Part shown: one piece after another, positions 1 through 10,147 of the stretch
How positions within the stretch are numbered: position 1 is the stretch's first letter
Layout of the letters: each line of letters begins with the position of its first letter
Origin: an uncultured Oscillospiraceae bacterium
Lineage (GTDB): Bacteria; Bacillota; Clostridia; Oscillospirales; Oscillospiraceae
Direction of reading: 5' to 3'
Assembly (NCBI GenBank): GCA_910584045.1
Contig: CAJTYO010000002.1
Location: 58,003 to 122,002, forward strand
DNA length: 64,000 nt
Program-made: the position numbers and the translations under genes
Notes under the pieces: generated by a model
The model's database searches: none
What the model was told of the DNA's origin: nothing
The model's input: the letters and a program-made list of their open reading frames with translations, nothing else

Positions 1-3000
1 ACTGTTTGGGACCCAGCGACAGCTATCCGGCTGTCTTTCTGACCACGGAGGTCATGTGGTGGGGAGAGAATATGGAAGGTCTCACACCGAATCTGCAGCT
101 GATGACAGAAAGCGGCATTGCGGTGGCCGACGGCGCGGGCGAATGGGACATTTCTCACACTGCCTATCCCTTCTCCTCGGATATGCTGACCTCATATACA
201 GTCCGATTGGATGAAGCGTCCCTGGATGGCGTGATCGACGGAGGTCAGATAAATGGAGTGGCTCTGGATTACTACAAGGACGGATCTGTGAAGAGCCGTC
301 ATGAGGAATTGCCATTCCAAATTTACAGCATGGTGGGTCTGGGAAACGTGGAGAGCAGCAGTACGCTGTCCGATTCTTTGAAGCACATAGGGGACGCCAT
401 GAACACCAACGCTAACTCCAACATGAGCTTTGGAGATAAGTTTGTACAGATCGCCCTCAACCTTGTGGCCAAGGAGGAGTGTACGGGAGGCGAGAAATTC
501 TCCATGCAGCTCGCTCCAACCGGCGATCCCACGAAATTTATAGGATTTATTTCTTTAAGAGCAGGTAAGCTTAAAGGCGGCAGTTCGGTGGAGGACGATG
601 TGACCGGCATCACGATCATGTCCGACGGCAAGGGTGAGGCGGAATTTAAGTATACGCCAGGACTGGGTGAGATAATGGTGTTGGCGGGCAAAAAGACGCC
701 CCAATCCTACGCCATGAAGCAGATAAAGGCGATCAACCGGGTACTCAAGCGTAAGGGCACATTGGGCTATAGCTTTGAGGTGGGCGGATATATGCAAAGC
801 CTGGTCTATTACGATTTTGACTCCAGCAGCTGGAAAATCAAGATCCTCAGCGGCGGATTTGACGCCGGCGCGGGTTTGAGCTATTCCTGGAACTGGAATA
901 CCATGTGCGGCCCCGTTCCCTTTACCGCCACATTGACCATTGGAGGACTTGGACAAGTGTCTATGGACGCCCTTGCCGTGTCCGCTTATGATACAGTGTC
1001 GCATACCTCTGGCATTGGCAACGATTTCCTGACGGAGCTGCGCATTGAGCTGTATATCCGCTTCTTTGGCGGCGTAGGTTTCGACTACTCCGTGGTGGCG
1101 TTCAAATTGGGCGTGTTCGGACAACTCAATCTGGTCATGCAGTTTGACTGGCTCAACCGGCCTTACATGGAGGGCGGCGGGATTATCAATGTGGCTGACG
1201 GCCGGTCCGATGGAAATCTCAATGGACAACGGTTCCGCATTACCGGTCAAATTGGACTGGAACTTATTATGAAATTCCTTTTTATTAAGTATGAAAAAAT
1301 CCTCTATTCCTTCTCCTTCCAGCTTTTGGATGAGAATACCGGGCAATGGACGCAGATACAAGACAGCTGGGAGAAAAACTCCAAGGCCAGCACAGCAGCT
1401 ATTGAGGGGTTGATGGAAAATGGCTCTTTAACCAGCTATAGCGCGGGCGGACAGCAGATGTTGTCCCTGAACCTAGCCCCCGCCCTGGAGAGCCGGGAGT
1501 ATCTGTCGGAGGGCTGGCGCACCTGGGGTAACGGCGGTATTGGACTCTTCTCTCTGGATGCAGACAATGGTCTTGCCAACCTGGAGAGCAACACCTATCC
1601 CTATGCCAATCCTGTGGTGTCGGACGACGGGAAGCTGGTGGCTTACCTCTCCGATATGGGCAGCTCAGACGCAGAGGTCACCCGTGCAGCCTACGCGGTC
1701 AAGGATGGTTCTTCCTACGCCAGGCGAACGGCGATCAGCGACGATGGCTACGGTGACAGTCAGCTGTCTCTTTCCGGAACGGAAGACTTTGCTGTTTCCG
1801 CCTGGACACGTCAGGCAGTTGCACTGAAGAAAGAAAATGGTACGACCCTTACCAGCGATGACCAGATGATGATGCTCAACGGTACGGAGGTTTATGCCTC
1901 GGTGTACAGCGGAGGCAGCTGGTCTACCGCCCGCTTGACAGATAATTCCTCCCCCGATCTTGCACCAGTTGTAGCGGTTAATGGAGACCGGGCCATCGTT
2001 GCATGGCGCAGCGTCTCTGCCAGCGGCGCTTTGGCGGAGGATAATGGGAATGTTCCCAGCATGACCAACTTCGATGAACGTGACAACATCGTCTATAAGA
2101 TGTATGCAGATGGTGTTTGGGGCGAAACCCAGACCCTGTACAACGGCACCTCCGGCAATGTCAAGGGCATTGTAACCGCCATGCTGGAGGATGGGACTGC
2201 CGCTGTGGCCTATACTCTGGATACCGATCGGCAGGATGGCACCGTTACGGACCGGGAGATTGTGTACGCCGTCGTAGGAGCCGATGGACAGGTCTTGCGC
2301 AATGTCCAGGCCACCAATGATGCCTATCTGGATGAAAATCCCCAACTGACCGCCGTTAGATTTGGCGGAGAGCAGCGCTTTGTTCTGGGTTGGTACACGG
2401 AGCAGGCGGCGGCCGCCGACAGCGCCGCTGTCCTGGACGGTGGCGGGGAGAGCACGGGCGGTGAAACGGTCTCCGATATCCGTCTGCTGGAGTTTGATGC
2501 CTCTGGAACCACTGGACAGCTTCTGCCCGACTCTATTAACCAGGCCGCCAATGCTTACGATGTTTCCATCACGTCCAACTTCCGTTTTACCAAAAACAGC
2601 GATACCATCAGCGACCTGTCCATTTTATGGGTGGAGCGGGCCGGCAGGGACGATGAGACGGAGATAGAAAAGGAGGTAGAAAAGGACGTCCTTAAGGGCG
2701 TGAAGTTCTATACCTACGGACAGAACAATGAGCTCATCAGCTTCACCGGCGCGGTGGATGTGGCCGAGATGGGTGATGCCACACTCATTGACCACTTTGA
2801 CGCCTATGTCAGCAACTCTGCTGCCAACGAGATCATGGCGGTCATCCTTGGTTCCACTTACGGCGCGAACGGTGCTGTGACCCGCACCGCCGAGACTATA
2901 GGCGGCAACACGGTGCAGTATACCGTACCGTCCAGGACCTCCGCCATGTACACAGCCACGGAGACCTATCAGGACACAATTCAGGTACCCGCCTTCCTGG

Positions 3001-6000
3001 CAGACTATGAGACGGTGAAGCGGGGCGCTGTGACCCAGATCCAGTTCACGGTTGACAACAAGGGTATTCACGCAATCCGTCGTCTGACTATTCAGGTGGG
3101 CGACACAACCACTGTCTACGATGGCCTGAACCTGCTGCCCGGCGGGAGCATCCAGCTGACTGCGGATTATCAGGTGCCGGAGAGCGGGGTGGTGGATCCG
3201 ATCTATATCGTGACCGCCGCATTTGATGAAACGGCGGGGGCGACTGGAACTGCGGAGACAGGCGAAAGCAGGGGCTTCTTTGGACTCGGTGCAAGAGCTG
3301 GTTCAAATGTGGCCACCGGGACTATATATCTGGATTTGCCGGATGTGGAGATCACCGATGCCAGAATCGTCCGGGAAGAAAACGGCGAACGCACCATCCA
3401 AATCAAGCTGAACAATCACGCCGATGCGGTGCTGGCCAAGGAAAACCGGAAAGTTAAAATCAGCTTCTATTCCGACGCGGCCTGTACCACGCTGCTGGAA
3501 TCTCTGCCGCCTGTCATCATTTCCGGCGAGGAAGAGCTGGCTATGCTGGACGAGGGCGGATACAGCACACAGATCACCTTCCAGGTGGGCGATCACGTGA
3601 AGAACGGGGAGGATGTTCAGGAAATTCCCGAGAGCGGTGTGAATGTCTATATGGAAGCGGAGGTGCTGGACCAGGAGGACATAGTCCAGGGTGAACCCGT
3701 TTTCCACGACAACTATGCTTCCGTGACCTGTGAAAATTTGAAGGTACGCACTGGCAAGGACGTCATTATCACCAGCGATATGGAAACCAACGACAGCGGC
3801 AGCAAAGTAACCGTGTCCCTGCAAAATACCCGTCTGTCCAGCACGACCACCGGCAATGTCATTGCCACGCTGCTGGACCAGGACGGCGCTGTTCTGGAGC
3901 AGCTGCAAAGCTATACCGGCGGGAGCAGCGACGGCGGCTTGCTCTCTCTGAATGGAGAGGAGAAGAAGACCACATCCTTCCAGTTTAGCCGGCAGGGCAG
4001 CTCTGTTCAGATCACTTACTCCGATCTGGTGCTGGACACTGACAACGCAAATCTGGCCAGCCTGCGTTTTGAGGGACTGCCCGGCGTTTCGTTGGAGAGC
4101 TTTCAGGAGGACCCGTCAATTCCCGGAATCTATCGGGCTGCTGCATCTGCGGATGATCTGACCAGCACGGCGCTGATCGCCGCTGCTGAGAGCGCTTTCG
4201 CTAAAATACGCCTTACGGATGAGGACGAGGGAAGCAATGCGGTCAGTCGGACCGTGGATCTGAAACCAGGAGAGACAAATACCATTACTGTCAGAGTAAC
4301 GGCCGGTAGCGGAGCAGTCAAAACCTACATCCTGACTGTACAGAATAACGGCGATCCAGTCATTGATCCGATCCCCAGCAGTCCGGAGGCGGGTGAATAC
4401 AGCGCCTCCGTCTACTACGGTTCGGATGACTCTGCAACCATCAATCTAAATGTCGCAGCCACCGGCGGCGGTACGCTGACATACCAATGGTACAGCTGTG
4501 ATATGGCGGGCAATGCCGCCAAACCGGTTCAGGACGCCACCGCAAGCACCTTGACAGTTCCCAATACGCAGCTGCCGGGAGTCTATTACTATCGCTGCAA
4601 GGTAACCCGGCATATGGTATCCGGCGGCACAAAGGACTACTGGAGCAGCGTCGCCTCCGTGGAGGTCAGGCAGGGGAACGGGAACGCAGTCACGGTGATG
4701 GGAACCACCGTGGACTTCGATAACCGGCCCCATGGGCTGACCAGCGTATCCGCCGCTGTGGAGGGATCGACCTTTCACTATTCAATAGACGGCGGAGCTG
4801 CCTGGAGTGAAACGCCGCCCACCTTTATCGCAGCGGGCGTTCATACCGTCTGGGTTAAAGCAGCTGCGCTGGGTTATGCAGAAACCGCCGTGGTTACAGC
4901 GGACGTTGTAATCCGGCAGAAGTCCGGTACCCTGTTTAAGCTGGAGACCCAAGCACTGGAGGATGTTTTCGCCAGCTATCCCCAGTCTGTTCAGGAGAAG
5001 TACGGAAATGCTTCCGCTCTATCGGAGGCTCTGAAAACGGAGATAACCGCATTCGGCGTATCTGAGAGCAATACTGCGGTCTATGATGTAAAGCTTCTGT
5101 TCAGCCTGGATGGCGGCAGCACATGGAACGAAGCCACAAAAGATAATTTTCCGCCGGAGGGCGTCACAGTAACGCTGCCCTATCCTGCCGGAACCGACCG
5201 CATTGGGTACAATTTTGTACTCCAGCATCTCATCATTGATCCGCTGAATACTGGAAAGACGGCGGGGGAGATCGAGACTATGGATATCACATTGGAGGAC
5301 AGCGGTATTCGGTTTACCGCTGACTGCCTGTCTCCCTTTGTGCTGGGCTGGAGCGCCCGGCCCTCCGGAGGTTCCTTTGACGGTTTCTTTGACAGTTCCT
5401 CCAACAATGATTCCTATGGCGGCAAGTTTGGCAGTATCAGCTATCCCGTTACGGTAAAGGGATCAGAGCATGGCAAGGTCACAGTGAACCCCACTCGCGC
5501 AAGCTATGGCAGTATTGTGACAGTTACTGCAAAACCGGATCGAGGTTATCAGACCGACACGATTACCGTTACCGCGCAGAATGGCAGGACGCTGACAGTT
5601 ACGAAAAAAGACGGCGATACGTATACCTTTGTAATGCCCTATGGCGCGGTAAGTGTAGCGGCTGTCTTTGCGCCTCTGCCAGATGATACGCAAAAGCCCT
5701 GTAATGGGGGCGAAACATGTCCTTCCGGCAATTTTATTGACCTGGGGAATGTGGGAGTATGGTATCACGAGGCCGTAGACTACGTCCTGCGAAACGAGCT
5801 GATGGTTGGATATGGCGGAGGTCTGTTTGGGCCCAATAATGCCCTCTCTCGCGCCCAGCTTGCCCAAATTCTCTACAACCAGGAAGGTAAGCCGGCTATA
5901 ACAGGCAGCTGCTCTTTCTCCGACGTGACCTCTGGGGCATGGTATGCCAATGCCATTACTTGGGCTGCGGCAAAAAATATCGTGAACGGTTACGGCGATG

Positions 6001-6299
6001 AGCGTTTTGGCGTCAATGACAATATCACCCGTGAGCAACTGGCTGTCATGCTCTGGCGGTATGCCGGAAGTCCGGCAGCTACTGACAAGTCCCTTTCTTT
6101 CACCGATGTATCCGAGGCTGGCAAATGGGCATTGGACGGCTTGCATTGGGCCGTGGAGAACGGCATCCTCAGCGGCTATGGCGATGGGCGTCTTGGACCC
6201 AAGGGACTGGCAACCCGTGCGCAGGTGGCGCAAGTGCTGACAAATTTTCTGGATGTCCAGAAGGAAGTTGTCAAGAGGAATTTAGATATTCAGAACTAA
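1..6299 (+). CDS. Giant SLH-anchored multidomain surface protein, 5' end outside window
   Basis: The frame is open at the window edge, so the amino terminus and any signal peptide are missing; about 2,098 residues are visible. The first 500 residues have no family I recognise. Residues about 513-860 look like degenerate beta-propeller repeats (repeated VVSDDGKLVAYLSD-type strands). A CARDB/Ig-like segment lies near 1000-1075, a cadherin-like beta-sandwich near 1350-1445, an Ig-like domain with YQWY and YYRCKV near 1490-1560, a B-repeat-type domain ending in TFVMPYGAVSVAAVFA near 1812-1892, and three SLH domains near 1910-2085 (for example GYGDGRLGPKGLATRAQVA). SLH triplets bind secondary wall polymers, so the protein should sit on the cell surface with the C terminus at the wall. 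Function beyond display or adhesion is inference. It ends before a strong terminator. Confidence 0.85.
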   Translation, partial: CLGPSDSYPAVFLTTEVMWWGENMEGLTPNLQLMTESGIAVADGAGEWDISHTAYPFSSDMLTSYTVRLDEASLDGVIDGGQINGVALDYYKDGSVKSRHEELPFQIYSMVGLGNVESSSTLSDSLKHIGDAMNTNANSNMSFGDKFVQIALNLVAKEECTGGEKFSMQLAPTGDPTKFIGFISLRAGKLKGGSSVEDDVTGITIMSDGKGEAEFKYTPGLGEIMVLAGKKTPQSYAMKQIKAINRVLKRKGTLGYSFEVGGYMQSLVYYDFDSSSWKIKILSGGFDAGAGLSYSWNWNTMCGPVPFTATLTIGGLGQVSMDALAVSAYDTVSHTSGIGNDFLTELRIELYIRFFGGVGFDYSVVAFKLGVFGQLNLVMQFDWLNRPYMEGGGIINVADGRSDGNLNGQRFRITGQIGLELIMKFLFIKYEKILYSFSFQLLDENTGQWTQIQDSWEKNSKASTAAIEGLMENGSLTSYSAGGQQMLSLNLAPALESREYLSEGWRTWGNGGIGLFSLDADNGLANLESNTYPYANPVVSDDGKLVAYLSDMGSSDAEVTRAAYAVKDGSSYARRTAISDDGYGDSQLSLSGTEDFAVSAWTRQAVALKKENGTTLTSDDQMMMLNGTEVYASVYSGGSWSTARLTDNSSPDLAPVVAVNGDRAIVAWRSVSASGALAEDNGNVPSMTNFDERDNIVYKMYADGVWGETQTLYNGTSGNVKGIVTAMLEDGTAAVAYTLDTDRQDGTVTDREIVYAVVGADGQVLRNVQATNDAYLDENPQLTAVRFGGEQRFVLGWYTEQAAAADSAAVLDGGGESTGGETVSDIRLLEFDASGTTGQLLPDSINQAANAYDVSITSNFRFTKNSDTISDLSILWVERAGRDDETEIEKEVEKDVLKGVKFYTYGQNNELISFTGAVDVAEMGDATLIDHFDAYVSNSAANEIMAVILGSTYGANGAVTRTAETIGGNTVQYTVPSRTSAMYTATETYQDTIQVPAFLADYETVKRGAVTQIQFTVDNKGIHAIRRLTIQVGDTTTVYDGLNLLPGGSIQLTADYQVPESGVVDPIYIVTAAFDETAGATGTAETGESRGFFGLGARAGSNVATGTIYLDLPDVEITDARIVREENGERTIQIKLNNHADAVLAKENRKVKISFYSDAACTTLLESLPPVIISGEEELAMLDEGGYSTQITFQVGDHVKNGEDVQEIPESGVNVYMEAEVLDQEDIVQGEPVFHDNYASVTCENLKVRTGKDVIITSDMETNDSGSKVTVSLQNTRLSSTTTGNVIATLLDQDGAVLEQLQSYTGGSSDGGLLSLNGEEKKTTSFQFSRQGSSVQITYSDLVLDTDNANLASLRFEGLPGVSLESFQEDPSIPGIYRAAASADDLTSTALIAAAESAFAKIRLTDEDEGSNAVSRTVDLKPGETNTITVRVTAGSGAVKTYILTVQNNGDPVIDPIPSSPEAGEYSASVYYGSDDSATINLNVAATGGGTLTYQWYSCDMAGNAAKPVQDATASTLTVPNTQLPGVYYYRCKVTRHMVSGGTKDYWSSVASVEVRQGNGNAVTVMGTTVDFDNRPHGLTSVSAAVEGSTFHYSIDGGAAWSETPPTFIAAGVHTVWVKAAALGYAETAVVTADVVIRQKSGTLFKLETQALEDVFASYPQSVQEKYGNASALSEALKTEITAFGVSESNTAVYDVKLLFSLDGGSTWNEATKDNFPPEGVTVTLPYPAGTDRIGYNFVLQHLIIDPLNTGKTAGEIETMDITLEDSGIRFTADCLSPFVLGWSARPSGGSFDGFFDSSSNNDSYGGKFGSISYPVTVKGSEHGKVTVNPTRASYGSIVTVTAKPDRGYQTDTITVTAQNGRTLTVTKKDGDTYTFVMPYGAVSVAAVFAPLPDDTQKPCNGGETCPSGNFIDLGNVGVWYHEAVDYVLRNELMVGYGGGLFGPNNALSRAQLAQILYNQEGKPAITGSCSFSDVTSGAWYANAITWAAAKNIVNGYGDERFGVNDNITREQLAVMLWRYAGSPAATDKSLSFTDVSEAGKWALDGLHWAVENGILSGYGDGRLGPKGLATRAQVAQVLTNFLDVQKEVVKRNLDIQN

Positions 6300-6355
6300 A
6301 GTGTTGTGAAAAACTATATTCTTTTATTCAAATCAGCAGGCTTTAATACGTGAAT

Positions 6356-6392
6356 GGACAGCCGAACCGACAGGTTCGGCTGTCCGCTTTTT
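6356..6392 (+). terminator. Intrinsic terminator after the giant surface protein
   Basis: A perfect 13-bp stem (GGACAGCCGAACC pairing with GGTTCGGCTGTCC, 4-nt loop) is followed by GC and five Ts. It lies 57 bases past the stop codon. Confidence 0.85.
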
Positions 6393-6514
6393 ACGAAAAA
6401 GGGGATAGAACTATGGACAGGATGTCCCTGTACGGGCGATGTCATCAGATAAAAACAAAAGATACGCCCCTCTCGTGAACCGCCTCACATTGTGCGGACA
6501 GCACAAAAAGGTCC

Positions 6515-6991
6515 CTAGTAGGAAATAATTAGAATTATGCGGAGAGACGTTGCGCACCTCTTGACAAATATTATATGTCTGGGGATGTTCTCAAAATTCG
6601 CCGTAATGGTGACAGCTTGGGCGGGCATGGTAAAGGTAGTCGTGGTGCTGCTGGCATTGGCAAGGGTCACGCCGCCCTCGTTCACTGTCCAACAAGTGAA
6701 CCGCTGACCGTCAGGGACGGCGGCCGTGATGGTAATGGCCACGCCCTCCGCATACTCCCCGCCGCCTGTACCGCCGTTGATGGTCACAAGGTATTTGGTA
6801 GGTGGCGGTGTGGGCCGTGTAACCGCATTTAGGGTAATAGACGCTTCAACTTGGTTTATAGTCGCTGTCTGCGGCCTGACCGACTTGATCTGAATTTCGC
6901 CGATTCCGGTTACGGTGATAAGGAAGTATTCACAACAACCTATCACGAACGCTGACAAGCAGGGTGCAGATAAAGGCAGAGAACATATCAC
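6515..6991 (-). pseudogene. Remnant of a surface protein with a B-repeat domain
   Basis: The minus strand is open for 158 codons. The middle of the frame reads as one InlB/bacterial-repeat domain: YLVTINGGTGGGEYAEG, then FTCWTVNEGG, then TFTMPAQAVTITANFE, at about 6575-6800. The sequence before and after this domain looks like random translation, there is no ribosome site, signal peptide or anchor, and the frame ends shortly after the domain. The neighbouring giant protein has a related domain near its C terminus. I read this as a leftover piece of a larger surface protein on the opposite strand. It could also be the last coding piece of a rearranged cassette. Confidence 0.5.
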
Positions 6992-7020
6992 TTTTGTTAG
7001 TGGTCGGTTCTCTGCTTTTT
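6976..7020 (+). terminator. Terminator-like hairpin in remnant zone
   Basis: GCAGAGAAC (6976-6984) pairs with GTTCTCTGC (7007-7015), with an inner ATCAC/GTGGT pairing, and is followed by five Ts. No intact plus-strand gene ends here, so it may be the tail of a lost gene. Confidence 0.55.
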
Positions 7021-7427
7021 GTTACGCAAATAGAGCACTGCTTTTGAGAGCAGCTGTCCATTTGTCCTCTATGTAGGGGCGAGCAAAAACCTATCAAACG
7101 CAAGAAGTTTGACCAGTTCATCCGTACAAGTTCTGCGATTTAAGCGCAACTTCATTCTTGCCTGACAGGAGCCGCTGTGATACAATGGACGTGTTGCAGG
7201 GGCTCCTTCCAACACAGAAAAGAGTTTTTCCCAACGGTGTTTCGCATATGAAATGCATCAACAGCGCTTGTCAAGAGCTTGGAGCAAATACTCGAAGAAA
7301 CTACGTCCGGCGGCATTATTAAGAATATCAAGCCTGTTATTGACAGAATGAAACTAACGCCCATGCACTGCACCAGAATTCTGAGAAAATCTTGAAACCC
7401 TTGAAAAATCAGGAGGTATAAGAAAAA
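7021..7427. other. Non-coding stretch before ychF
   Basis: Lower GC than the genes on either side and broken by stops in all frames. I recognise no gene, RNA or repeat. Together with the B-repeat remnant it looks like decayed sequence. The last 20 bases hold the strong ychF ribosome site (AGGAGG). Confidence 0.4.
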
Positions 7428-8519
7428 ATGAAATTAGGCATCGTGGGTCTGCCCAACGTAGGCAAATCGACCCTTTTCAACGCCATCACCAACGCCGGCG
7501 CGGAGAGCGCCAATTACCCCTTCTGCACCATCGACCCCAATGTGGGCATGGTGGCCGTTCCCGATTCCCGGCTGGATAAGCTCAGCGAGATGTACAACCC
7601 CAAGAAGACCACCCCCGCTGTCATCGAGTTCGTGGATATTGCGGGTCTGGTGAAGGGGGCCAGCAGAGGCGAGGGACTGGGAAACAAGTTCCTTTCCAAC
7701 ATCCGCATGACGGACGCTATCGTCCATGTGGTGCGCTGCTTCGACGACGAGAACGTCATACATGTGGAGGGCGGCGCGGACCCCATCCGGGACATCGACA
7801 TCATCGACCTGGAGCTGGTCATGGCCGACGTGGAGATGGTGGAGCGGCGTATCGACAAGGTTCAGAAGGCCGCCAAGGGCGACAAAAAATTTCTCCGCGA
7901 AGCGGAGATTTTCCAGGGCCTTCTCACCTGGCTCAACGACGGCAAGGCCGCCCGGGGCTATGACTGCGACGACGACACGAAAGCTGTTATCGCCACCAGC
8001 GACCTGCTGACCCTCAAGCCCGTCATTTACGCCGCTAATCTGGACGAGGAGGGCTTTGCCGATCCCGAGGGGACCGCCTACTACCGGCAGGTGGCGGAGC
8101 GAGCCGGGGCCGAGGGGGCCCAGGTGATTCCCGTATGCGCCAAGCTGGAGGCGGAGATCGCCGAGCTGGAGGGCGAGGAGAAGGCCATGTTCCTGGAGGA
8201 CCTGGGGGTCAGCGAGAGCGGCCTGGACCGGCTGGTGAAGGCCAGCTATACTCTGCTGGGTCTGATCTCCTACCTGACCAGCGGGGAGGATGAGTGCCGG
8301 GCCTGGACCATCACCCGGGGAACCAAGGCCCCGCAGGCGGCGGGGAAGATCCACTCCGATTTCGAGCGGGGCTTCATCCGGGCGGAGGTCATCGCCTATG
8401 ACGATCTGATGAATGTGGGCTCCATGGCGGCGGCCCGGGAGAAGGGCATGATCCGCTCCGAGGGCAAGGAGTACGTGGTAAAGGATGGGGATATTATTCT
8501 GTTCCGGTTCAACGTATAA
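7428..8519 (+). CDS. ychF: Redox-regulated ATPase YchF (OLA1 family)
   Basis: The 363-residue product has the full length of the family. The P-loop GLPNVGKST is at residues 7-15, switch motif DIAGLVKGAS follows, and the usual NKxD is replaced by NLDE, the variant that gives YchF proteins ATP rather than GTP preference. The C-terminal third is a TGS domain ending GDIILFRFNV. The family binds ribosomes and is linked to stress and translation control; it acts in the cytosol. AGGAGG lies eight to nine bases before ATG. The stop codon overlaps the start of the next gene by one base, so the two are probably cotranscribed. Confidence 0.97.
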   Translation: MKLGIVGLPNVGKSTLFNAITNAGAESANYPFCTIDPNVGMVAVPDSRLDKLSEMYNPKKTTPAVIEFVDIAGLVKGASRGEGLGNKFLSNIRMTDAIVHVVRCFDDENVIHVEGGADPIRDIDIIDLELVMADVEMVERRIDKVQKAAKGDKKFLREAEIFQGLLTWLNDGKAARGYDCDDDTKAVIATSDLLTLKPVIYAANLDEEGFADPEGTAYYRQVAERAGAEGAQVIPVCAKLEAEIAELEGEEKAMFLEDLGVSESGLDRLVKASYTLLGLISYLTSGEDECRAWTITRGTKAPQAAGKIHSDFERGFIRAEVIAYDDLMNVGSMAAAREKGMIRSEGKEYVVKDGDIILFRFNV

Positions 8520-9205
8520 TGCGGCGGCGTTTTGACGTCCTGGACGCCTGGCGCACGCTGGCCATCCTGCTGATGATTGTCTACCATTTCCTATACGATC
8601 TGTATATATTTGGCGTAATATCTGCAAATCAGCTGTTTTCCGCGCCGCTGAACGCGCTGGAGCGCTTTATCTGCTGCTCGTTTATCCTGTTGGCGGGGGC
8701 TTCGGCCCGGTTTTCCCGGAACAACCTGCGGCATGGGCTGGTCATCCTGGCGGCGGGGCTTGCGGTGGAGATCGGGGCGGCCGCGGCGGGGCAGACCATC
8801 CGCTTCGGCGTGCTGATGCTGCTGGGCTGGTCCATGCTTCTATGGCATTTCCTGGGAAATGGGCTGCAAAGGCTCCCCGGCTGTGGGCTGGCGGCGGGGA
8901 GCGGCGTCCTGTTTATCGCGGCCCGCTGGTGGACGGAGCGTACTGCCGTCTCCGCGCCGTGGCTGTATCCCCTGGGCCTTACGGCCCCGGGCTTCTGCAG
9001 CGCGGACTATTTCCCCCTGCTGCCATGGTTTTTCCTGTTTCTGATTGGGACGGCCCTGGGGGGATGGTGCCTCGCGCACCGGGAGAACAGGCTTCTTGCC
9101 GCGCCCCTGCCGCGGGCCTTGACCTGGCCGGGGCGGCACAGTCTTATCATCTACATCCTGCACCAACCGGTGCTCTACGGAATCAGCTATCTTATCTGGG
9201 GGTGA
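8519..9205 (+). CDS. DUF1624 / heparan-alpha-glucosaminide acetyltransferase-like membrane protein
   Basis: The product has 228 residues and about six membrane segments. It begins RRFDVLDAWRTLAILLMIVYH, which is the hallmark start of the DUF1624/HGSNAT catalytic family (an RxxxLDxxR opening followed by a membrane His). A conserved late segment reads GRHSLIIYILHQPVLYG, as in related acyltransferase-3-like proteins. Family members are thought to move an acetyl group across the membrane to a sugar or other acceptor; the acceptor here is unknown. The ATG overlaps the ychF stop (TAATG), so translation is probably coupled. Confidence 0.75.
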   Translation: MRRRFDVLDAWRTLAILLMIVYHFLYDLYIFGVISANQLFSAPLNALERFICCSFILLAGASARFSRNNLRHGLVILAAGLAVEIGAAAAGQTIRFGVLMLLGWSMLLWHFLGNGLQRLPGCGLAAGSGVLFIAARWWTERTAVSAPWLYPLGLTAPGFCSADYFPLLPWFFLFLIGTALGGWCLAHRENRLLAAPLPRALTWPGRHSLIIYILHQPVLYGISYLIWG

Positions 9206-9211
9206 GCCAAC

Positions 9212-9697
9212 TTGCGCGACAACCATAATAGCTCCCTGATCTATCTGGAGAACGCCTGCGGGGAGTACCTGATGCTCCATCGGGTGAAAAAGAAAAACGA
9301 CATTAACCATGACAAATGGATCGGCGTGGGCGGCGGCTTCGAGCACGGCGAGAGCCCGGAGGACTGCGCCCTTCGTGAGACCCGGGAGGAGACGGGTCTC
9401 ACCCTGACGGACTACCGCTACCGGGGCGTTGTCACCTTCGACTGCGAGGGGCAGGAGACCCTGTACATGCACCTCTTCACCGCCACCGGCTGGACGGGCG
9501 TGCTGAGCGACTGCGACGAGGGCGACCTGGAGTGGGTGGCCAAGGAGAAGGTTTTTGACCTGCCCATCTGGGAGGGGGACAAAATCTTCTTCCGTTTGCT
9601 GGAGGAGGAGCGCCCCTTCTTCTCCCTGAAACTGCGTTACGACGCGGGAGACGTGCTGTTCCAGGCGGTTCTGGACGGAAAGGAGCTGGCTCTGTGA
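9212..9697 (+). CDS. Nudix hydrolase, MutT-like
   Basis: A 161-residue cytosolic protein with an intact Nudix box at about residues 47-70 (GGGFEHGESPEDCALRE, then TREETGL). The early HRVKKKNDINHDKWIG segment and an acidic tail fit the 8-oxo-dGTP diphosphatase group, but Nudix substrates cannot be assigned from the box alone. I chose the TTG at 9212, seven bases after the preceding stop, because no ATG or GTG with a better site exists upstream in frame. The stop overlaps the GTG of the next gene by four bases. Confidence 0.85.
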   Translation: MRDNHNSSLIYLENACGEYLMLHRVKKKNDINHDKWIGVGGGFEHGESPEDCALRETREETGLTLTDYRYRGVVTFDCEGQETLYMHLFTATGWTGVLSDCDEGDLEWVAKEKVFDLPIWEGDKIFFRLLEEERPFFSLKLRYDAGDVLFQAVLDGKELAL

Positions 9698-10146
9698 AGG
9701 AGAAGCTGCTGGTATCCGCCTGCCTGCTGGGGGAGAACTGCAAGTACAGCGGCGGGAACAATTACTGTCCCGCTGTGGAGCGGCTGCGGGCGCGGTTTGA
9801 GCTTATTTCCGTCTGTCCGGAGCAGCTGGGGGGTCTGCCTACTCCCCGGACCCCGTCGGAACGGGTGGGCGAACGGGTCCTGACCCGGACCGGGCGGGAT
9901 GTAACGGAGGCATTCCGGCGGGGGGCGGAGAAAACGCTGGACATCGCCCGGGCGGAGGGCGCGGTCAAAGCCGTCTTTCAGGTGCGCAGTCCCTCCTGCG
10001 GCTGCGGGACGGTCTATGACGGCACGTTTTCCGGCGCGCTGGTCCCCGGGATGGGCGTGACGGCGGAGCTGCTGGAGAAAAACGGCGTCAAGGTCTATGG
10101 GAGTACCCGGATCGATGCGCTTTTGGATACGGAAGGAGCGGTGTGA
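9694..10146 (+). CDS. DUF523 family protein (YbbK-like)
   Basis: A 150-residue protein matching the whole DUF523 family: the opening VSACLLGENCKYSGGNN, the PEQLGGLPTPR segment, and the late SPSCGCGTVYDGTFSG. The conserved cysteines suggest metal or cluster binding, but the biochemical role is not established. The GTG start overlaps the Nudix stop as GTGA, and the next gene begins one base after this stop, so the block from ychF onward reads as one transcript. Confidence 0.85.
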   Translation: MKEKLLVSACLLGENCKYSGGNNYCPAVERLRARFELISVCPEQLGGLPTPRTPSERVGERVLTRTGRDVTEAFRRGAEKTLDIARAEGAVKAVFQVRSPSCGCGTVYDGTFSGALVPGMGVTAELLEKNGVKVYGSTRIDALLDTEGAV

Positions 10147-10147
10147 T

